Assembly (NCBI RefSeq): GCF_900496995.4
Contig: NW_024470396.1
Location: 81,415 to 145,414, forward strand
Direction of reading: 5' to 3'
DNA from: Aquila chrysaetos chrysaetos
Lineage: Eukaryota > Chordata > Aves > Accipitriformes > Accipitridae
Length of the DNA stretch: 64,000 nt
Below the pieces are notes generated by a model, which searched no databases, had not been told where the DNA came from, and saw only the letters and a list, made by a program, of their open reading frames with translations. Both the position numbers and the translations under genes were made by a program. This document shows positions 10,010 through 22,400 of the stretch, piece after piece; the first letter of the stretch is position 1, and each line of letters begins with the position of its first letter.

Positions 10010-11395
10010 TAAGCGCTAGATTGGGGCGGACTGGGAAGTTCCCGAGGCCCGGAGCCCCGGGGAAGAGCAGAGGGACCGTGCAGAGCCGGCAGCTCTCGCG
10101 AGAGAGGCTGACGCGGCCTGGGCATTGCCAGGGGCAACCGCGGAAGATTTAAATGGCCCTGAGGAGTGCCAGCCACCGAGAGCATGGCAAACAGGGCGTG
10201 GCATGTCAGAAAGGGTGTGGTGCGGCACTTTGCGTGGCAGTTCGTGCAGGTAGGGCGCGGCCCCACCCCCCTTCCCAGCTCGAGAAGGCTACTGAACTGG
10301 TGGGCGTCAGCCTCAGAAGGAGACCCCGATATGGCTGCCACTCGGGTGAAAGCCATTGCTAGGAAAAACGTGGCGACGCAGACAGAGCTCCCATGTAAAT
10401 GTGCAGCTGTCCAGGTCTCTGGCTGCAGGGAGTGCCTGAGTCTATCACTGATGACGGAGGGCAGCGGGGACACCTCTTGTGTGAGATGTGACCAGGTAGC
10501 TGATCTGCTCAGCCTGGTGGCAGAGCTGAAGGAGGAAGTGGAAAGGTTGAGGAGTATCAGGGAGCGTGAGAGGGAGATAGATTGGTGGACCCACACCCTA
10601 CCATCCCTGAGGCAGAGGCAGCGGATGGAGGCTCCGCAAGAAGCGGAGGTTCCCCTGCCCCCTTGCCACCAGGCAGGAGGGGACCTGCGAGATGGAGGGG
10701 AATGGATACAGGTCCCCGCTCGGGGCGGCAGGCGAGTCCCCTCCCGGTCTCCCTCACCTTCCCGGTTGCCCCTACGCAACAGGTATGGAGCTCCGGAACT
10801 TGAGGACCCGGTCAATGAAGATCAGGGTGTAGGTGAAGCCCTATCCAGGGAGGTGCCTAGGCTCGGTCAGGCAGCCCCACGCATTCTCACAGCCTCTGAA
10901 AAAAGAAAAAGGAGGGTAATTGTCGTAGGCGACTCCCTTCTGAGGGGGACAGAGGGCCTGATATGCAGTCCTGACCCATCCCACAGGGAAGTCTGCTGCC
11001 TCCCTGGGGTCCGGGTAAAAGACATTACCAGGGAACTCCCGGGTCTGGTTGGACCTCTGATTATTACCCATTGCTGGTTGTGCAGGTTGGCAGTGACGAG
11101 ATTGCAGGGAGAAATCCAAAGGCAATCAAAAGGGACTTCGGGGCACTGGGGCGATTAGTGGAAGGAGCACAGGTAGTGTTTTCCTCAATCCCTTAGTGCC
11201 AGGGAAATATACTGAAAGGAACAGGAAAACATACCTGGTTAATACGGGGCTCGGAGGCTTGGTGCCGTCAGTGGCATTTTGGGTTATTTGATCATGGGGA
11301 GGTTTACACAGCACCAGGCTTGTTAGCAACAGATGATATCCAGCTATCTCAAAAGGATAAAAGAATCCTCGCTGGTGAAACGGCAGGGCTCATAG
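10010..11395 (+). mobile_element. CR1 LINE 5' region with broken ORF1
   Basis: The GC-rich 5' region and the protein that follows (about 10,166-11,055) match CR1 ORF1: a Cys-containing N-terminal segment, a short coiled coil (VAELKEEVERLRS), then an SGNH-esterase-type motif (VVGDSLLRGTEG). Near 11,051-11,056 the frame slips by one base and the esterase domain continues in another frame; a stop follows near 11,194. The similarity runs on to about 11,395, where a 173-bp tandem repeat takes over. Most CR1 copies are 5'-truncated, so a copy that keeps the 5' end and ORF1 is unusual, but it lacks ORF2 and is dead. Confidence 0.82.
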
Positions 11396-12572
11396 AGACC
11401 CTGGTGGGAGAAGGAGCCGGATGTTTGCCTTTTGGGAAAGAAGCTCTGCCGAGGATGAGGGCCATGAGATGTTCTGTCTCGGGGAAAGCACAGATCCACA
11501 GTTCTGTTGTGCCTGTAGATAGGGCGCCAAGGGAAGGTGAAGAGCAGCAACAGCTTTCAGGGCCTGGACCTTCCTTGTGGGAGCAGGAGCTGGACCTTTG
11601 CCTTGCCAGAAAGAGGCTCTGCCGAGGACGAGCGCCATGAGATGTTTTGTCTCTGGGAAAGCACTGATTGCCAGTGTTGTTGTGCCTGTAGGTAGGGCGC
11701 CAAGGGAAGGTGAAGATCCACACAGCTTTCAGGGCCTGGACCTACCTTGTGGGAGCAGGAGCCGGACGTTTGCCTTGCCGGAAAGAGGCTCTGCCGAGGA
11801 CGAGCGCCATGAGATGTTCCGTCTCCGGGAAAGCACTGATGGCCAGTGTTGTTGTGCCTGTAGATAGGGCGCCAAGGGAAGGTGAAGAGCAGCAACAGCT
11901 TTCAGGGCCTGGACCTCCCTTGTGGGAGCAGGAGCCGGACGTTTGCCTTTCCGGAAAGAGGCTCTGCCGAGGACGAGCGCCGTGAGATGTTGCCGTCTCT
12001 GGGAAAGCACTGATCCCCAGTGCTGTTGTGCCTGTAGATAGGGCGCCAAGGGAAGGTGAAGAGCAGCAACAGCTTTCAGGGCTGGGCCCTTCCTTGTGGG
12101 AGCAGGAGCCGGATGTTTGCCTTTTCAGAAAGAGGCACTGCCGAGGACGAGCGCCATGAGATGTTCTGTGTCTGCGAAAGCACAGATCCCCAGTGCTGTT
12201 GTGCCTGTAGATAGAGCGCCAAGGGAAGGTGAAGAGCAGCAACAGCTTTCAGGGCTGAGCAATTGCTTGTGGGAGGAGGAGCTGGACGTTTGCCTTTTCG
12301 TAAAGAGGCTCTACCGAGGGCGAGCGCCTTAAGTTGTTGCATCTCTGGGAAAGCAGAGATCCCCAGTGCTGTTGTGCCTGTAGATAGGGCACCAAGGGAA
12401 GGTGAAGAGCAGCAACAGCTTTCAGGGCCTGGACCTACCTTGTGGGAGCAGGAGCCGGACGTTTGCCTTTCAGAAAGAGGCTCTGCCGAGGATGAGCGCC
12501 ATGAGATGTTCTGTCTCTGGGAAAGCACTGACTGCCAGTGTTGTTGTGCCTTGTAGATAGGGCGCCAAGGGA
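11396..12572. repeat. Seven tandem copies of a 173-bp satellite-like unit
   Basis: Units start near 11,408, 11,581, 11,753, 11,926, 12,100, 12,273 and 12,446, giving steps of 172-174 bp. Each unit holds a GCTCTGCCGAGGACGAGCG segment and a GATAGGGCGCCAAGGGAAGG segment. Frames run through several units by chance, but no protein is recognised and the reading frame is not kept between units. The array abuts the CR1 ORF1 fragment directly. Confidence 0.88.
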
Positions 12573-13015
12573 AGATGAAGAGCAGCAACGTTTGTACAAG
12601 AGGAATGTGCAAGAGGAATTTGTACAAGAGGAATGTACAAATGATGCGCAGTGCAATTGCTCACCACCCGCTGACCGGTACCCCCGCTAGTCCCCGAGCG
12701 GCGATTCCCCGCCCCCACTCCCCAGTTCCTATACTAGATGGGACGTCCCACGGTATGGAATACCCTGTTGGCCAGGTTGGGTCAGGTGCCCTGGCTGTGT
12801 CCTGTGCCAACTTCTTGTGCCCTTCCAGCTTTCTCGCTGGCTGGGCATGAGAAGCTGAAAAATCCTTGACATTAGTCTAAACACTACTTAGCAACAACTG
12901 AAAACATCGGTGTTATCAACATTCTTCACATACTGAACTCAAAACATAGCACCTAGCAGCTACTAGGAAGATAGTTAACTCTTATCCCAGCTGAAACTAG
13001 GACACCCGGGAGGGC
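12573..13015. mobile_element. Avian LTR-retrotransposon fragment (probably ERVL-type)
   Basis: The segment with TGGAATACCCTGTTGGCCAG, CTTGTGCCCTTCCAGC and the AACATAGCACC stretch resembles a sequence I know from many bird genomes as ERV-derived. Short diverged GTACAAGAGGAATGT repeats lie at its left edge. Family naming is from memory; the exact ends and orientation are uncertain. Confidence 0.5.
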
Positions 13016-15400
13016 TTATTTGGCTGGGGTTTGTGCTGCAGGTACCTGTGATGGACGCAAGCCAAGGAAGGGTGTCTTGTAGGAGCCCAGAGACCTCAGT
13101 GGGGCCGCTCAGGCTAGCCTGGCCAGTTCCCCAGGCTGATGGAGAGGCACCAGTGTTGTAAGAGCACCATCCACTGGCCAATGGGAGCAAAATGAGGCAG
13201 GGATTTGTTAGAGTCCCTCTGTTCACGACACTGAGTGCTGGAGCCACCTTAATCAACAGGTGAAGATTGGAGAGCAGGGGGAGAAAGCTGGAGTGACACT
13301 GGGTATGGGTCTTAAGTAAAGCCAAACTTAAACTGACAACCTTAAGACTTGTCAGAAGAATGAAATTTCATGAAAAGTCTTTTCTGGCTTCAAAAAGTCC
13401 ATTACAGTTTAGTTGACATTATCTTGCGAGGAAGTTGTGAGTCTCAGTTCTGGTCATGTTTTGCATCCTTTTGTGGGCTTTCGTAGCTTGATTGGTCTTG
13501 TCTCTAGAAAACAGCATTTTTAAAGAAAGCAAAGAATTGGCAAGGTTTCTGTGTGCACTTATAATATGCTCTCCTCCCTATGTGCCCATCAGTGCTGTTC
13601 CTCATGATTATTCTAGCTGCAAAAAATAAAAAGTCATGGGTGGTAATTCCTCTCCTTGATAACTCTTCTCTTTTTTCAGCTGTAGTTTAATATTGTGAGA
13701 ACCGCAAAGAGCCGTTTGTGCTCTTGACTAACTGCATACCGGCTGGGTCACAGAAATGTTGAGAGCTATGCCAGTATGAATCTGAGGCAGAAAAAAGCAG
13801 GATTTTTATTCTAGGCGATACCTGTATGCAGTTCCAAATGTCAGAGGATTCCTTTGCACAGATTGTTAAATTTCATTTGATTTGCTATTAACTTTGCTCT
13901 GGGCTTCCAAAGTTGCTAGTGCATTTCCTTTTATAGGTGGAATAATCTTACTTTTTTCTTCCTGTACACGTTAATGCAAACGGGAAAAATTACATTGTAT
14001 TTAGGACCTGGAAGACGGTCCAATATAAAATAGAATTTGTAAGGATGACTGCGATCCTGTATTCCTATGTACTGTTAACGGCTGGTGCTTGAATGTTGGG
14101 CAATTATACGATTCATTTATTATGCGGGACAAGACAATGTTTGCAGGTGCCTGTGGTGTGCCCTCCTGACTCTGAAAGTCAAAGTGAACCAGACAGACAG
14201 GCAAACATGCAAAGTAATATATTTGGTGGCATTAAAAAAGGTATTATATATCTATGTGTATATCCAGCTGCTGTTACTGTGAACAGTCTTCTCTCCCTCA
14301 TATGCATGAGAACTGCTGTTATCATTAATCTTACTGTAACATTTAAATTTGAATGGTTTTTCTTTCTCTCTTTTTTCTCCTTTCAGTTGCAAATGAGACA
14401 GGTGACAAAAATGCACCACCACTTTCACCATAGTAGCCTTTTTTATTTTAGCTGGTTGGTTTCTGTAGCTACTGTAGCAATGAACACATTTAATAAGTCG
14501 TTTAATCTCACATTATGTCCACCTTGTTCTTAGAGTTCATTTACAGTACTAAACTGAGGAACCGTAGTACTTAGTTGGAAAAGTCCGTTACAGAAATTCA
14601 GTCTTACTGAACAGAGTTGATGCAAATTTGAAAGAATGGAAGGCTTTGTGGCCTTACTACTGTTTCAAGCACAGAAGGTTCTAACAATTTAAGTGTCACA
14701 AAGCCAGCTGAAGTTGACTACGGTGGCTACAAAGAGATTTGGGTCAAGCCTTAGTGTACGAAAAAATGTAATTAAACCGTACCGATAGCTCCTCCATCAC
14801 CTTTTGCTTCACACAGCAAGGTTAGGAACAAAAGGTATGGCTTGGGATCTGAAATAAGTGACCCAATTTTGCAGAGAGCAAAGGGATGCATCTGGTAACG
14901 TAGCACCAACTGACCATGACTTTGACCATATGAATTATTAAAAACACACATGACAAAATATGTAGGGATGAGGAGGAGGATAGGAAATCCTGTTCATAAT
15001 GCATGCAGTTTCATGTTGATTTGTGATCACTTCGCAAGACATTTAAGACAAGCAGCAAAATAAGACTGCCATCACCTGTCGTAGCAGCTGATATTGCTGC
15101 TTCTAACAGGGTGGTTTCTCATGACATATTCTCAGGAGATGTGGGATAACAACTCTTCTATTTGCTTTCCTCTTATGTACTTACTGTGTACTGCAATGAA
15201 GGTCAACCTTTGCCCATGTGTGAGGTCTGCTATTTGCTTCTTCATTGTCTCTACTGGAGAATTAAGTCTGAATGCTGGGAAAATACTTGAAAATCTTACC
15301 TGTACAGTCTATTACAAAAATCAGTTGCTGACTTCAGAAATACCCCATTTATCAGAATTTTTTTTTTTTTATTTTGCTTATTGATAAGAAGCCCATGGAG
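13016..15400. other. No gene or repeat family recognised
   Basis: About 2.4 kb of lower-GC sequence. Short frames exist on both strands, but none resembles a known protein, shows splice-consistent continuation or is long enough to support a call. A T run lies at 15,360-15,371. Confidence 0.6.
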
Positions 15401-15460
15401 AATGACTACTAGCGGAGTTGGTACGTCTTACTGTTGTCCCACAAGTGGGGTCATTTACCC

Positions 15461-16190
15461 GGTGTGTGAAACGCCAATATACACACAGAGCAGAGGTATT
15501 TTACTCCAGTTCATGTTTGTGCAAAGTTGGGGGCTAGGCGGTAATCCACAAAGCTAGCACACCTCATGCCTAAACAGGCAAGCACTTTGTACAGTTCAGT
15601 TATACGTATTCGATTTCCAAAGTTCTTCCCCCAGACTATTACTGGGAGTTGCTTATCTCGCACAGTTTCTATTGGGTTAAAGTTTCCCCGCTTCGAATTA
15701 AAGGTATTAAAGAAATTAAAGTGTTCTTTTGTTCTACAGCACATGCTCAAGGGGGGGGGGGGGGGGGGGTGAGTAAGTCTTTTGGTGTGGAATTGAGTCG
15801 GTGGTCTGATCTCCCCCTGCCGCCTTTACCTTTCCTCCGGTTATCAAAGATTTTTGCTGACTTCGTGCCTATTAGCAATTTTTCAACTTCTCGGCGCCTC
15901 CTGGGGTAGGATGTTCCCTTCTTATCATTGTCTTTTTGTTCTCCTTCAGGGGCCCAGTCGTTAGCAAGGCATGCCTTGTACATACAAAGGATATCTTATT
16001 TCACAAGACCTCTGTGGTCTTCTTAAGTAAATCACTCCTTAAGTACATCGCTTCTCAAGTACATCTTTTCTTAAGTACATCGTTGCTCCTTTGGACTCCA
16101 GTGAGATCAATGCTTGCTGCACCTCTGTTGAGCGAAGCCTCTTGACTGAAATAACCCCCACTTCAGTCCTTACTGCTCTTCTTGGGATCT
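15461..16190. mobile_element. Possible LTR-type or unclassified interspersed repeat
   Basis: The segment opens with TGTGAAACGCC and has an LTR-like feel, with short AAGTACATC repeats at 16,035-16,080. It also contains an 18-base G run (15,752-15,769) that may be mis-assembled. No target duplication or coding remnant was found, so the assignment is weak. Confidence 0.3.
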
Positions 16191-16194
16191 GCTA

Positions 16195-17101
16195 ACTCAC
16201 TGTTTCGGGTTTCTGTGGCGGGGTTTTTGTGCTGCGGGGGCGGGGCCGCAGGGCCGGCTCCTGGGAGAAGCTGCTGGAAGCTCCCCCGGCTCGGAGCCGG
16301 ACCCGCCGCTGGCCCAGGCCGAGCCCCTCAGCGACGGCGGTCGCGCCTCTGGGAGAACAGATTCCAGAGGGGAACGGCCCGTGAGTCGGGGGAGTGGGAT
16401 GTGAGAGGAACCCCTCTGCGGATACCGAGGTCAGGGAAGGAGGAGGAGCGGGGGAGGACGCGGTGAGGCGGCAGGCTGTCCCCCCCAGCCCGTGGAGGGG
16501 AGCGGGGGAGCGGAGGCCGCCCAAAATGGCCGCGCCTCCGTGGCTGAGGCAGTCTGTGACTGAAGGACTGCACCCTGTCTGCGGAAGGGACCCGCGCTGG
16601 AGCAGTTGGTGAGGAACTGCAGCCCGCGGGAAGGACCCACGCTGGAGCAGTTGGTGAAGGGCTGCCTCCCGCGGGAGACACCCCACGGCGGAGCAGGGGC
16701 TGAGCGCGGAGTCCTCCTCCCCCCGAGGAGGAAGGAGCGGCAGAGACGAGGGGTGAGGAACCGACCCCAGCCCCCGTCCCCTGCTCCCCTGGGGAGAGAG
16801 AACCGGGAGTGGGGCTGAGGCGGGAGGGCGGGGGGGAAGCTGTTCTCAGGTTGGGTTTTGCTTCCTAATAGCCTTGTTGTGATTTGATTGGTAGCAGATT
16901 AAATTGATTTTGTTTCTTCTCCACGTTGAGCCTGTCTTCTGCCCGTGACCGTAAGTGGGGAGTGATCCCTCCCTGTCCTTGTCTCGACCCACGAGCCTGC
17001 CTTTACATTTTCTCCTCATCATCCCACCGACGCCAGGGAAGGGAGGAGTAAGCGAGCAGCTTTGTGGTGCTTTGTTGCCAGCTGGGCTTAAACCATGACA
17101 C
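16195..17101 (+). mobile_element. Solo LTR-like avian repeat (ERVL-type)
   Basis: The GC-rich left part contains two near-repeats of CGCTGGAGCAGTTGGTGA. The right part has the GTTGAGCCTGTCTTCTGCCCGTGACCG segment (16,927-16,953) and ends near AAACCATGACA. This matches a common avian LTR sequence known from many bird genomes. No internal coding sequence adjoins it. The left edge and target duplication could not be fixed. Confidence 0.6.
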
Positions 17102-17659
17102 TAAGCTGTGTAAGAAAGCAGTTCATTAAATGCAATAACAATATTGTTATCAAAAATGATGTGGTTTAGTTTCCTATAAAAAAGCCAAAACGCTATGGGG
17201 TTACATTTCATTTCTAGCAAGACCGTGCATACCAGCCAGCTTCTTCCAGAACTACCTTCTGTATAGGACTGAATGACAAAGCAGAATTAGATCCCACAAG
17301 AATCCCTTCTCAAAAATATCTGTGGTTGCAAAGTAAATTATTCATGGTAAATCGCCGACGATTCAGGGTCACCTTGACAGTCTCTCTGACTGACTCCCTT
17401 AAGAGAACTAGATGAGTCCCAAAGGACAGAAAACACCAAAAAACCATGGAAATACAAGAAATGTATCAGAAACTGTATGAAGCAGCCTAATTTAACACCT
17501 AAGTAGCTAGAACAACAATAAATTGCAAAACACAACAAAAAACACCACAGGAGATGTATCGATAAAAGCAAATGAAGGCTATTGCCTTCTCTGAAAAACT
17601 CAAGAGGAGATCTGAGTTGATAATAGACATCTTTGGGGTACCAGATACCAAATGGAAAC
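17102..17659. other. No gene recognised
   Basis: About 550 bases of AT-richer sequence. The minus-strand frame at 17,338-17,661 is hydrophobic but resembles no known protein and has no supporting signals. Confidence 0.5.
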
Positions 17660-18550
17660 ATACTATAAGATGGAAAACAGAAAGACTGCTCTGGAGCACA
17701 AAGTCAGCTTTGGAAAAGGCTCCGACAGAGCAAGAGGCATCGTCACAGGGATTAGAGCAGTCCCAAAGGGGCCAGAGAGACCAAAGAAGTCTTGGGGGTG
17801 CAAGGAGCTCAAAAGGGAATTGAACAAAGAACAGATGTCCTCAGGGGATCAGGGACTGAATGGAGGCGCGCCAAATGCATGCAAGTGGGTAACAGATTTG
17901 GACTGGGGTAACGGATGCAGACTCAGGAAGGGTTCTGAGGGCAAAAGAGGGGTGCAGAGTGCCCTCCCGAGCTAAAATGGGGCTCTAGGGCATAGAGGAT
18001 TTTTCATGAGAGCTCAGCAAAGGGAGCAGAGGAGTCCCGAGGGGGGCTGAGAGACCAAGGAAGCCTCAGAGATAACAAATTATGAACTCTGAAGGGGATT
18101 TCAACAAAGGACAGGTGTTGTCAGGGGCCCGGGGCTGAATGAAGGCCCCCTAAATGGCAAAGAGTAAGAAAAGAGCGCTCTGAAGAGCACAAAAAAATGG
18201 AATGGAAAGGGAGCTAAAGTGCTACAAGAGTGCTGTGGAGTACAAGAAAGGACTCGGAAAACATTGCTATAGAGAGTGGAGGAATTATGAGGGGCAGGGT
18301 AAGAAAAGAAGGCTTGGAGACACAGCAAGGGCCTTGGAGTCTCGGGAGGGCATCTGGGCAAACTACAGACGACTGAGTGAGAGAGGAACCAAACATGGAC
18401 GCCCTCAATGGCAGAGAGAAAGGTAAAGGAGCGCTGCGTAGCAAAGAAAGAAGGGTGGCTCCGACAGAACAAGAGAGATAGATCAAATGGTACGAGGTGC
18501 TGTGGAGAGTGAGGATTTGGACATAAAGAAAACTTTAAAATTAAGAGAGT
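17660..18550. repeat. Degenerate long-period repeat, purine-rich on the + strand
   Basis: A block at 17,756-17,875 recurs in diverged form at 18,022-18,155, sharing GAGAGACCAA, GAACTC/GAGCTC, GGACAGGTGT/AGAACAGATGT and CTGAATGAAGGC-like words. Parts of a third copy occur around 18,320-18,440. The period is roughly 265-290 bp. No protein is supported. Confidence 0.5.
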
Positions 18551-18649
18551 ACCAGTGGACAAGAAAGAATTGAGCCCACAAGGGGCCCTGCTGCCTTCCA
18601 GAGCGCCCTGGGGCTTGGGCTGGGCTTTGCATGGGCTCACAGGGAACCC

Positions 18650-18965
18650 CAACCCCAATGCTGACCCCAAACCCTCCAGCTGATCCTGACCCCTACGCTG
18701 ACCTCAACCCCTACGCTGACCCAACCCCTCCAGCTGACCCCAAACCCTCCAGCCAATCCCGACCCCTGTGCAGACCCCAATCCCTCCGGCTGATCCTGAC
18801 CCCTATGCTGACCCAACCCCTACGCAGACCCCAACCCCTCCAGCTGACCCTGACCCCCGTGCTGACCCTGACCCCCGTGCTGACCTGACCCCTCCACAGG
18901 CCCCGACCCCTCCAGCTGACCCTGACCCCTCCAGCTGCCGCCGACCCCCGTGCGGACCCCGACCC
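18650..18965 (+). repeat. CTGACCCC-type minisatellite
   Basis: Short units of the type CTGACCCCNACCCCTCCAG repeat with a period near 21-30 bp for about 315 bases, just upstream of the OTUB1 promoter region. It is non-coding. Confidence 0.8.
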
Positions 18966-19009
18966 AGCGCCTCTAGCCCTGCTTCTCTCCAAAGTGGGAG
19001 GGGAACTCG

Positions 19010-19260
19010 TCTCCATGGGCGGGGCCTGTCGCTAGGGCTGGTGCCGTTCCTCTCCCGGGCTGTTTTTATGGGCGGGGCCTGTCGCTAGGGGCGGGGCCTG
19101 TCGCTAAGGGTGGTGCTGTTCTGCTCCCGGGCTGTTTCTATGGGCGGGGCCTGTCGTTAGGGGTGGTGCTGTTCCTCTCCCGGGTTGTTTGTATGGGCAG
19201 GGCCTGTCGCTAGGGGCGGTGCTGTTCATCTCCCGGGCGGTCTCTATGGGCGGGGCCTCT
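19010..19260 (+). promoter_or_regulatory. Array of GC boxes upstream of OTUB1
   Basis: At least five near-identical blocks of the form ATGGGCGGGGCCTGTCGCTA occur between 19,013 and 19,260, separated by GTGCTGTTCCTCTCCCGGGC-type spacers. GGGCGGGGC is the Sp1/KLF GC-box consensus. The array ends about 165 bp upstream of the OTUB1 start codon in CpG-rich DNA, so it probably forms part of its promoter, although it is also simply a minisatellite. Confidence 0.6.
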
Positions 19261-19424
19261 CGCCCACCCGGCCGGTTGCTAGGGGCGGGCTAGACCCCGG
19301 GGAAGGGAGGAGCCGGTTGCAAAAGGCTGGGCGCGCTTCCGGCGGGGCGGCGATTGACCCGGAAGTGTTGCTGGAGGCGGCCGGTGACCCGGAAGCGCTG
19401 CGCGGGGCGGGGCTGCGGCGGATG

Positions 19425-22400
19425 ATGGCGGCGGAGGAGCCTCAGCAGAAGCCGGAGCCGCTCGGCGGCGACGCGGACGGTACCGACGGTCTCCGACCGG
19501 GACCCCTCCCGGGCTTCCCCCTGCGTCCCGGTACCCCCCCCCCACGAGTACCCCCGGACCGGAACCCCCCAGCGCCCTACGGGGGACCCCGCGCTGGGGC
19601 CCGGTCCTCCCCCATAGGTCCCCCAATACCCCTATAACCCCCGCCACGGCCCCCCCTCGTTCCCCGGTACCTCGAAAGCGCCCCCGTGGTCTCCCCCATA
19701 TCCCCCCAGCACCCTGATACTCCTGTAGGGCTCTCCGTAGCACCCCCAATACCCCTGTAGGGCCTCCCCAAGCACCTCAATGTCCCCTGTAGCCCCCCGT
19801 AGCACCCCAGTACCCCCCAGAGGCCCCCCCCCAACCCCAGTCTCCCCCATAGCTCCCCAGTACTCCCCTATAGGTCTCCTGTAGCACTCTAATACCGCTA
19901 CAGCACCCCCCGGAGTGCCCCAATACCACCCATAGGGTCCCTATAGCACCCCAACACACCCGTAGTCTTCCCTGCCACCCCAATACCCCCCATAGCACCC
20001 CAGTCCCCTTCCAAGCATCTCCCCAGGGTCCTGCCACACCCCAGCCCCCCGGATCCATTTTGGGTGTGCCCACCCCACTCCCCAAAACTCCCCGTGGGGG
20101 TGTAAAGAGACCATGGGGGAGCTCCTATGAAATCGGGGAGTTCCTCTCACCCCCAATATCCCCCCCAAAGGTGTGAACTGCCTGGCCTATGATGAGGCCA
20201 TCATGGCACAGCAGGACCGGATCCAGCAAGAGGTGAGAAACCCCCCCAACACCCGCCCCCAAACCTCCTTGGGGGGGTCCCCAAATTGCTCCCCTCCCCC
20301 TTAGGGGGGGGGTCCCCCCAATCCTGACCCCCACCTCGGGGTGCAGATCGCGGTGCAGAACCCGCTGGTGTCAGAGCGGCTGGAGCTGGCGGTGCTGTAC
20401 AAGGAGTATGCCGAGGACGATCACATCTACCAGCAGAAGATTAAGGTGGGCACCAGTATGGGACTGGGAACCTTTAAAGGGCACCACTGTGGGCCTGGGA
20501 GGCTTTAAAGGGCACCAGTTTGGGACTGGGAGCACCTTTAAGGCACTGTTGTGGCACTGGGAGCAGCTCTGGGATACCAGTATGGCACTGGGAGCCCCTC
20601 TGGGGTGCCACTATGGCACTGGGAGCCTTTAAAGGGCACTGGTAAGGGACTGCGAGCAGCTCTGGGGTGTGCCCATGCAGCTGGGGTGCCCCCCAGGGTG
20701 TCCCCATGTCTCCTGGGGTGTCCCTATGCCCCCGGGGTGTCCCCATGTCCGTGCCCCCCCATCTCACCATCCCCCCCCAGGACCTGCTCCAGAAGTATTC
20801 CTACATCCGGAAGACGCGGCCAGACGGGAACTGCTTCTACCGAGCCTTCGGCTTCGCTCACCTGGAGGCTCTGCTGGAGGACGGCCAGGAGCTGCAGCGG
20901 TGCGCCACGCCTGGGTTCCCCCCGGACGCCTGGGTGTCCCCCACCCAAGTCCTCTGGGTCCCTCTTGGCCCCCCCAGGTCCCCCCCAGATGCCTGGGTCC
21001 CTCCTGGGATGCCTAGGTCCCCCCTGGGTGTCCCCGCCCCTTGCACCCTGGGTCCCCCTTGCCCCCCGGGTTCCCCCCCCAACACCTGAGTCCCCCCCCC
21101 GGACACCTGGGTCCCTCCCCAGGTTCAAGGAGGTCTCCGCCCGCAGCAAGGAGGAGCTGGTGGCGCAGGGGTTCACCGAGTTCACCATCGAGGACTTCCA
21201 CAACACGGTGGGGACACGGGGACAGGGGGACATGGGATGGGTGCGGGGCATGGAACACAGGGACAGAGGGGGACATGGTCCCTGTGACCCCATGTGTAAC
21301 CCCATGACGATGCATGTAACCCCGTGTATGGCCTTGTGACAGCATGTGTGACCCTGCTTGTGCCCCTGCGACGGTGCGTGTGACCCTGTCTGTGACCCCA
21401 TGATGGTGCATGTGCCCCCGTGATGGTGCATGTAACCTCGTGTGCCCCCCAACACACATGTGGCCCCTGACACACATCTTCCTGACAGTTCATGGAGCTG
21501 ATCGAGCGAGTGGAGCGCCGCGTGCCGCTGCCGGAGCTGCTGGCGGCCTTCAACGAGCCCAGCACCTCCGACTACCTGGTGGTCTACCTGCGCCTGCTGA
21601 CCTCTGGCTGCCTCCAGCGCCACCGCCGCTTCTTCGAGCAGTTCCTGGAGGGCGGTCGCAGCATCAAGGAGTTCTGCCAGCAGGTCAGGGCCTCGCACGC
21701 ACCTCGCACGGGCCACGTGCCACCTCCCAGCACCCTCCCTTGGCTTCGCTTGGTCCTTGCATGGTCTCTTGTGTGGCATCTTGCAGCTTTGCGTGGCGTT
21801 GCATGGATTTGCGCAGCCTCACACGAGCATCACACGGGTTTCACGTGGCCCTCGTGCCACCTTTCAGCACCCTCACACAGCTTCGTACGGTCCTTGCGGG
21901 GTCTCCTGTGGCCTTTGCATGGTGTCTTGCAGCCTCGTGCAAACTTGCACAGCCTCAAACTGCCCTTGCACGGTCTTGCACAAGCCTTGCATGGGTCTTG
22001 CGTCACATCCCAGTGCCCCTGCGTAGCTTCACATGGCCCTTGCATGGCATCACGCAGCCTTGCATGGCTTCGCACGGCCTCATACTGCCCTTGCACAGGT
22101 CTCGCACTACCTCCCAGCACCCTCACACAGCTTCGTGGGGTCCTTGCCTGGTCTGTTGTGGCCCCTGTGTGGCGTTATGCAGCCTTGCACGGCCTCCAAT
22201 GGCCCTTGCATGGTCTTGCACAACGTCACACTGCCCTCGCGCAGCTTTGCACAGTTTCTAATGGCCTTTGCACAGCTTCACGCAGCCACCAATGGCCCTT
22301 GCACAGCCTTCCCACAGGTTTGCACTTGCCTTGCACGGCCTCATGCTGCTGTTGCACAGCCTTGCACTGCTCTTGCACAGCCTCCAGTTGCCCTTCCGTG

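Noticed and set aside
10009-10815. A 268-codon minus-strand frame opposite CR1 ORF1
   Set aside because: It is the antisense shadow of the recognisable CR1 ORF1 on the plus strand.
15752-15769. A possible regulatory G18 run
   Set aside because: A lone long homopolymer in this assembly is as likely a sequencing artefact as a functional element.
17338-17661. A hydrophobic 107-codon minus-strand frame
   Set aside because: There is no similarity to a known protein, no signals and poor codon pattern in AT-rich sequence.
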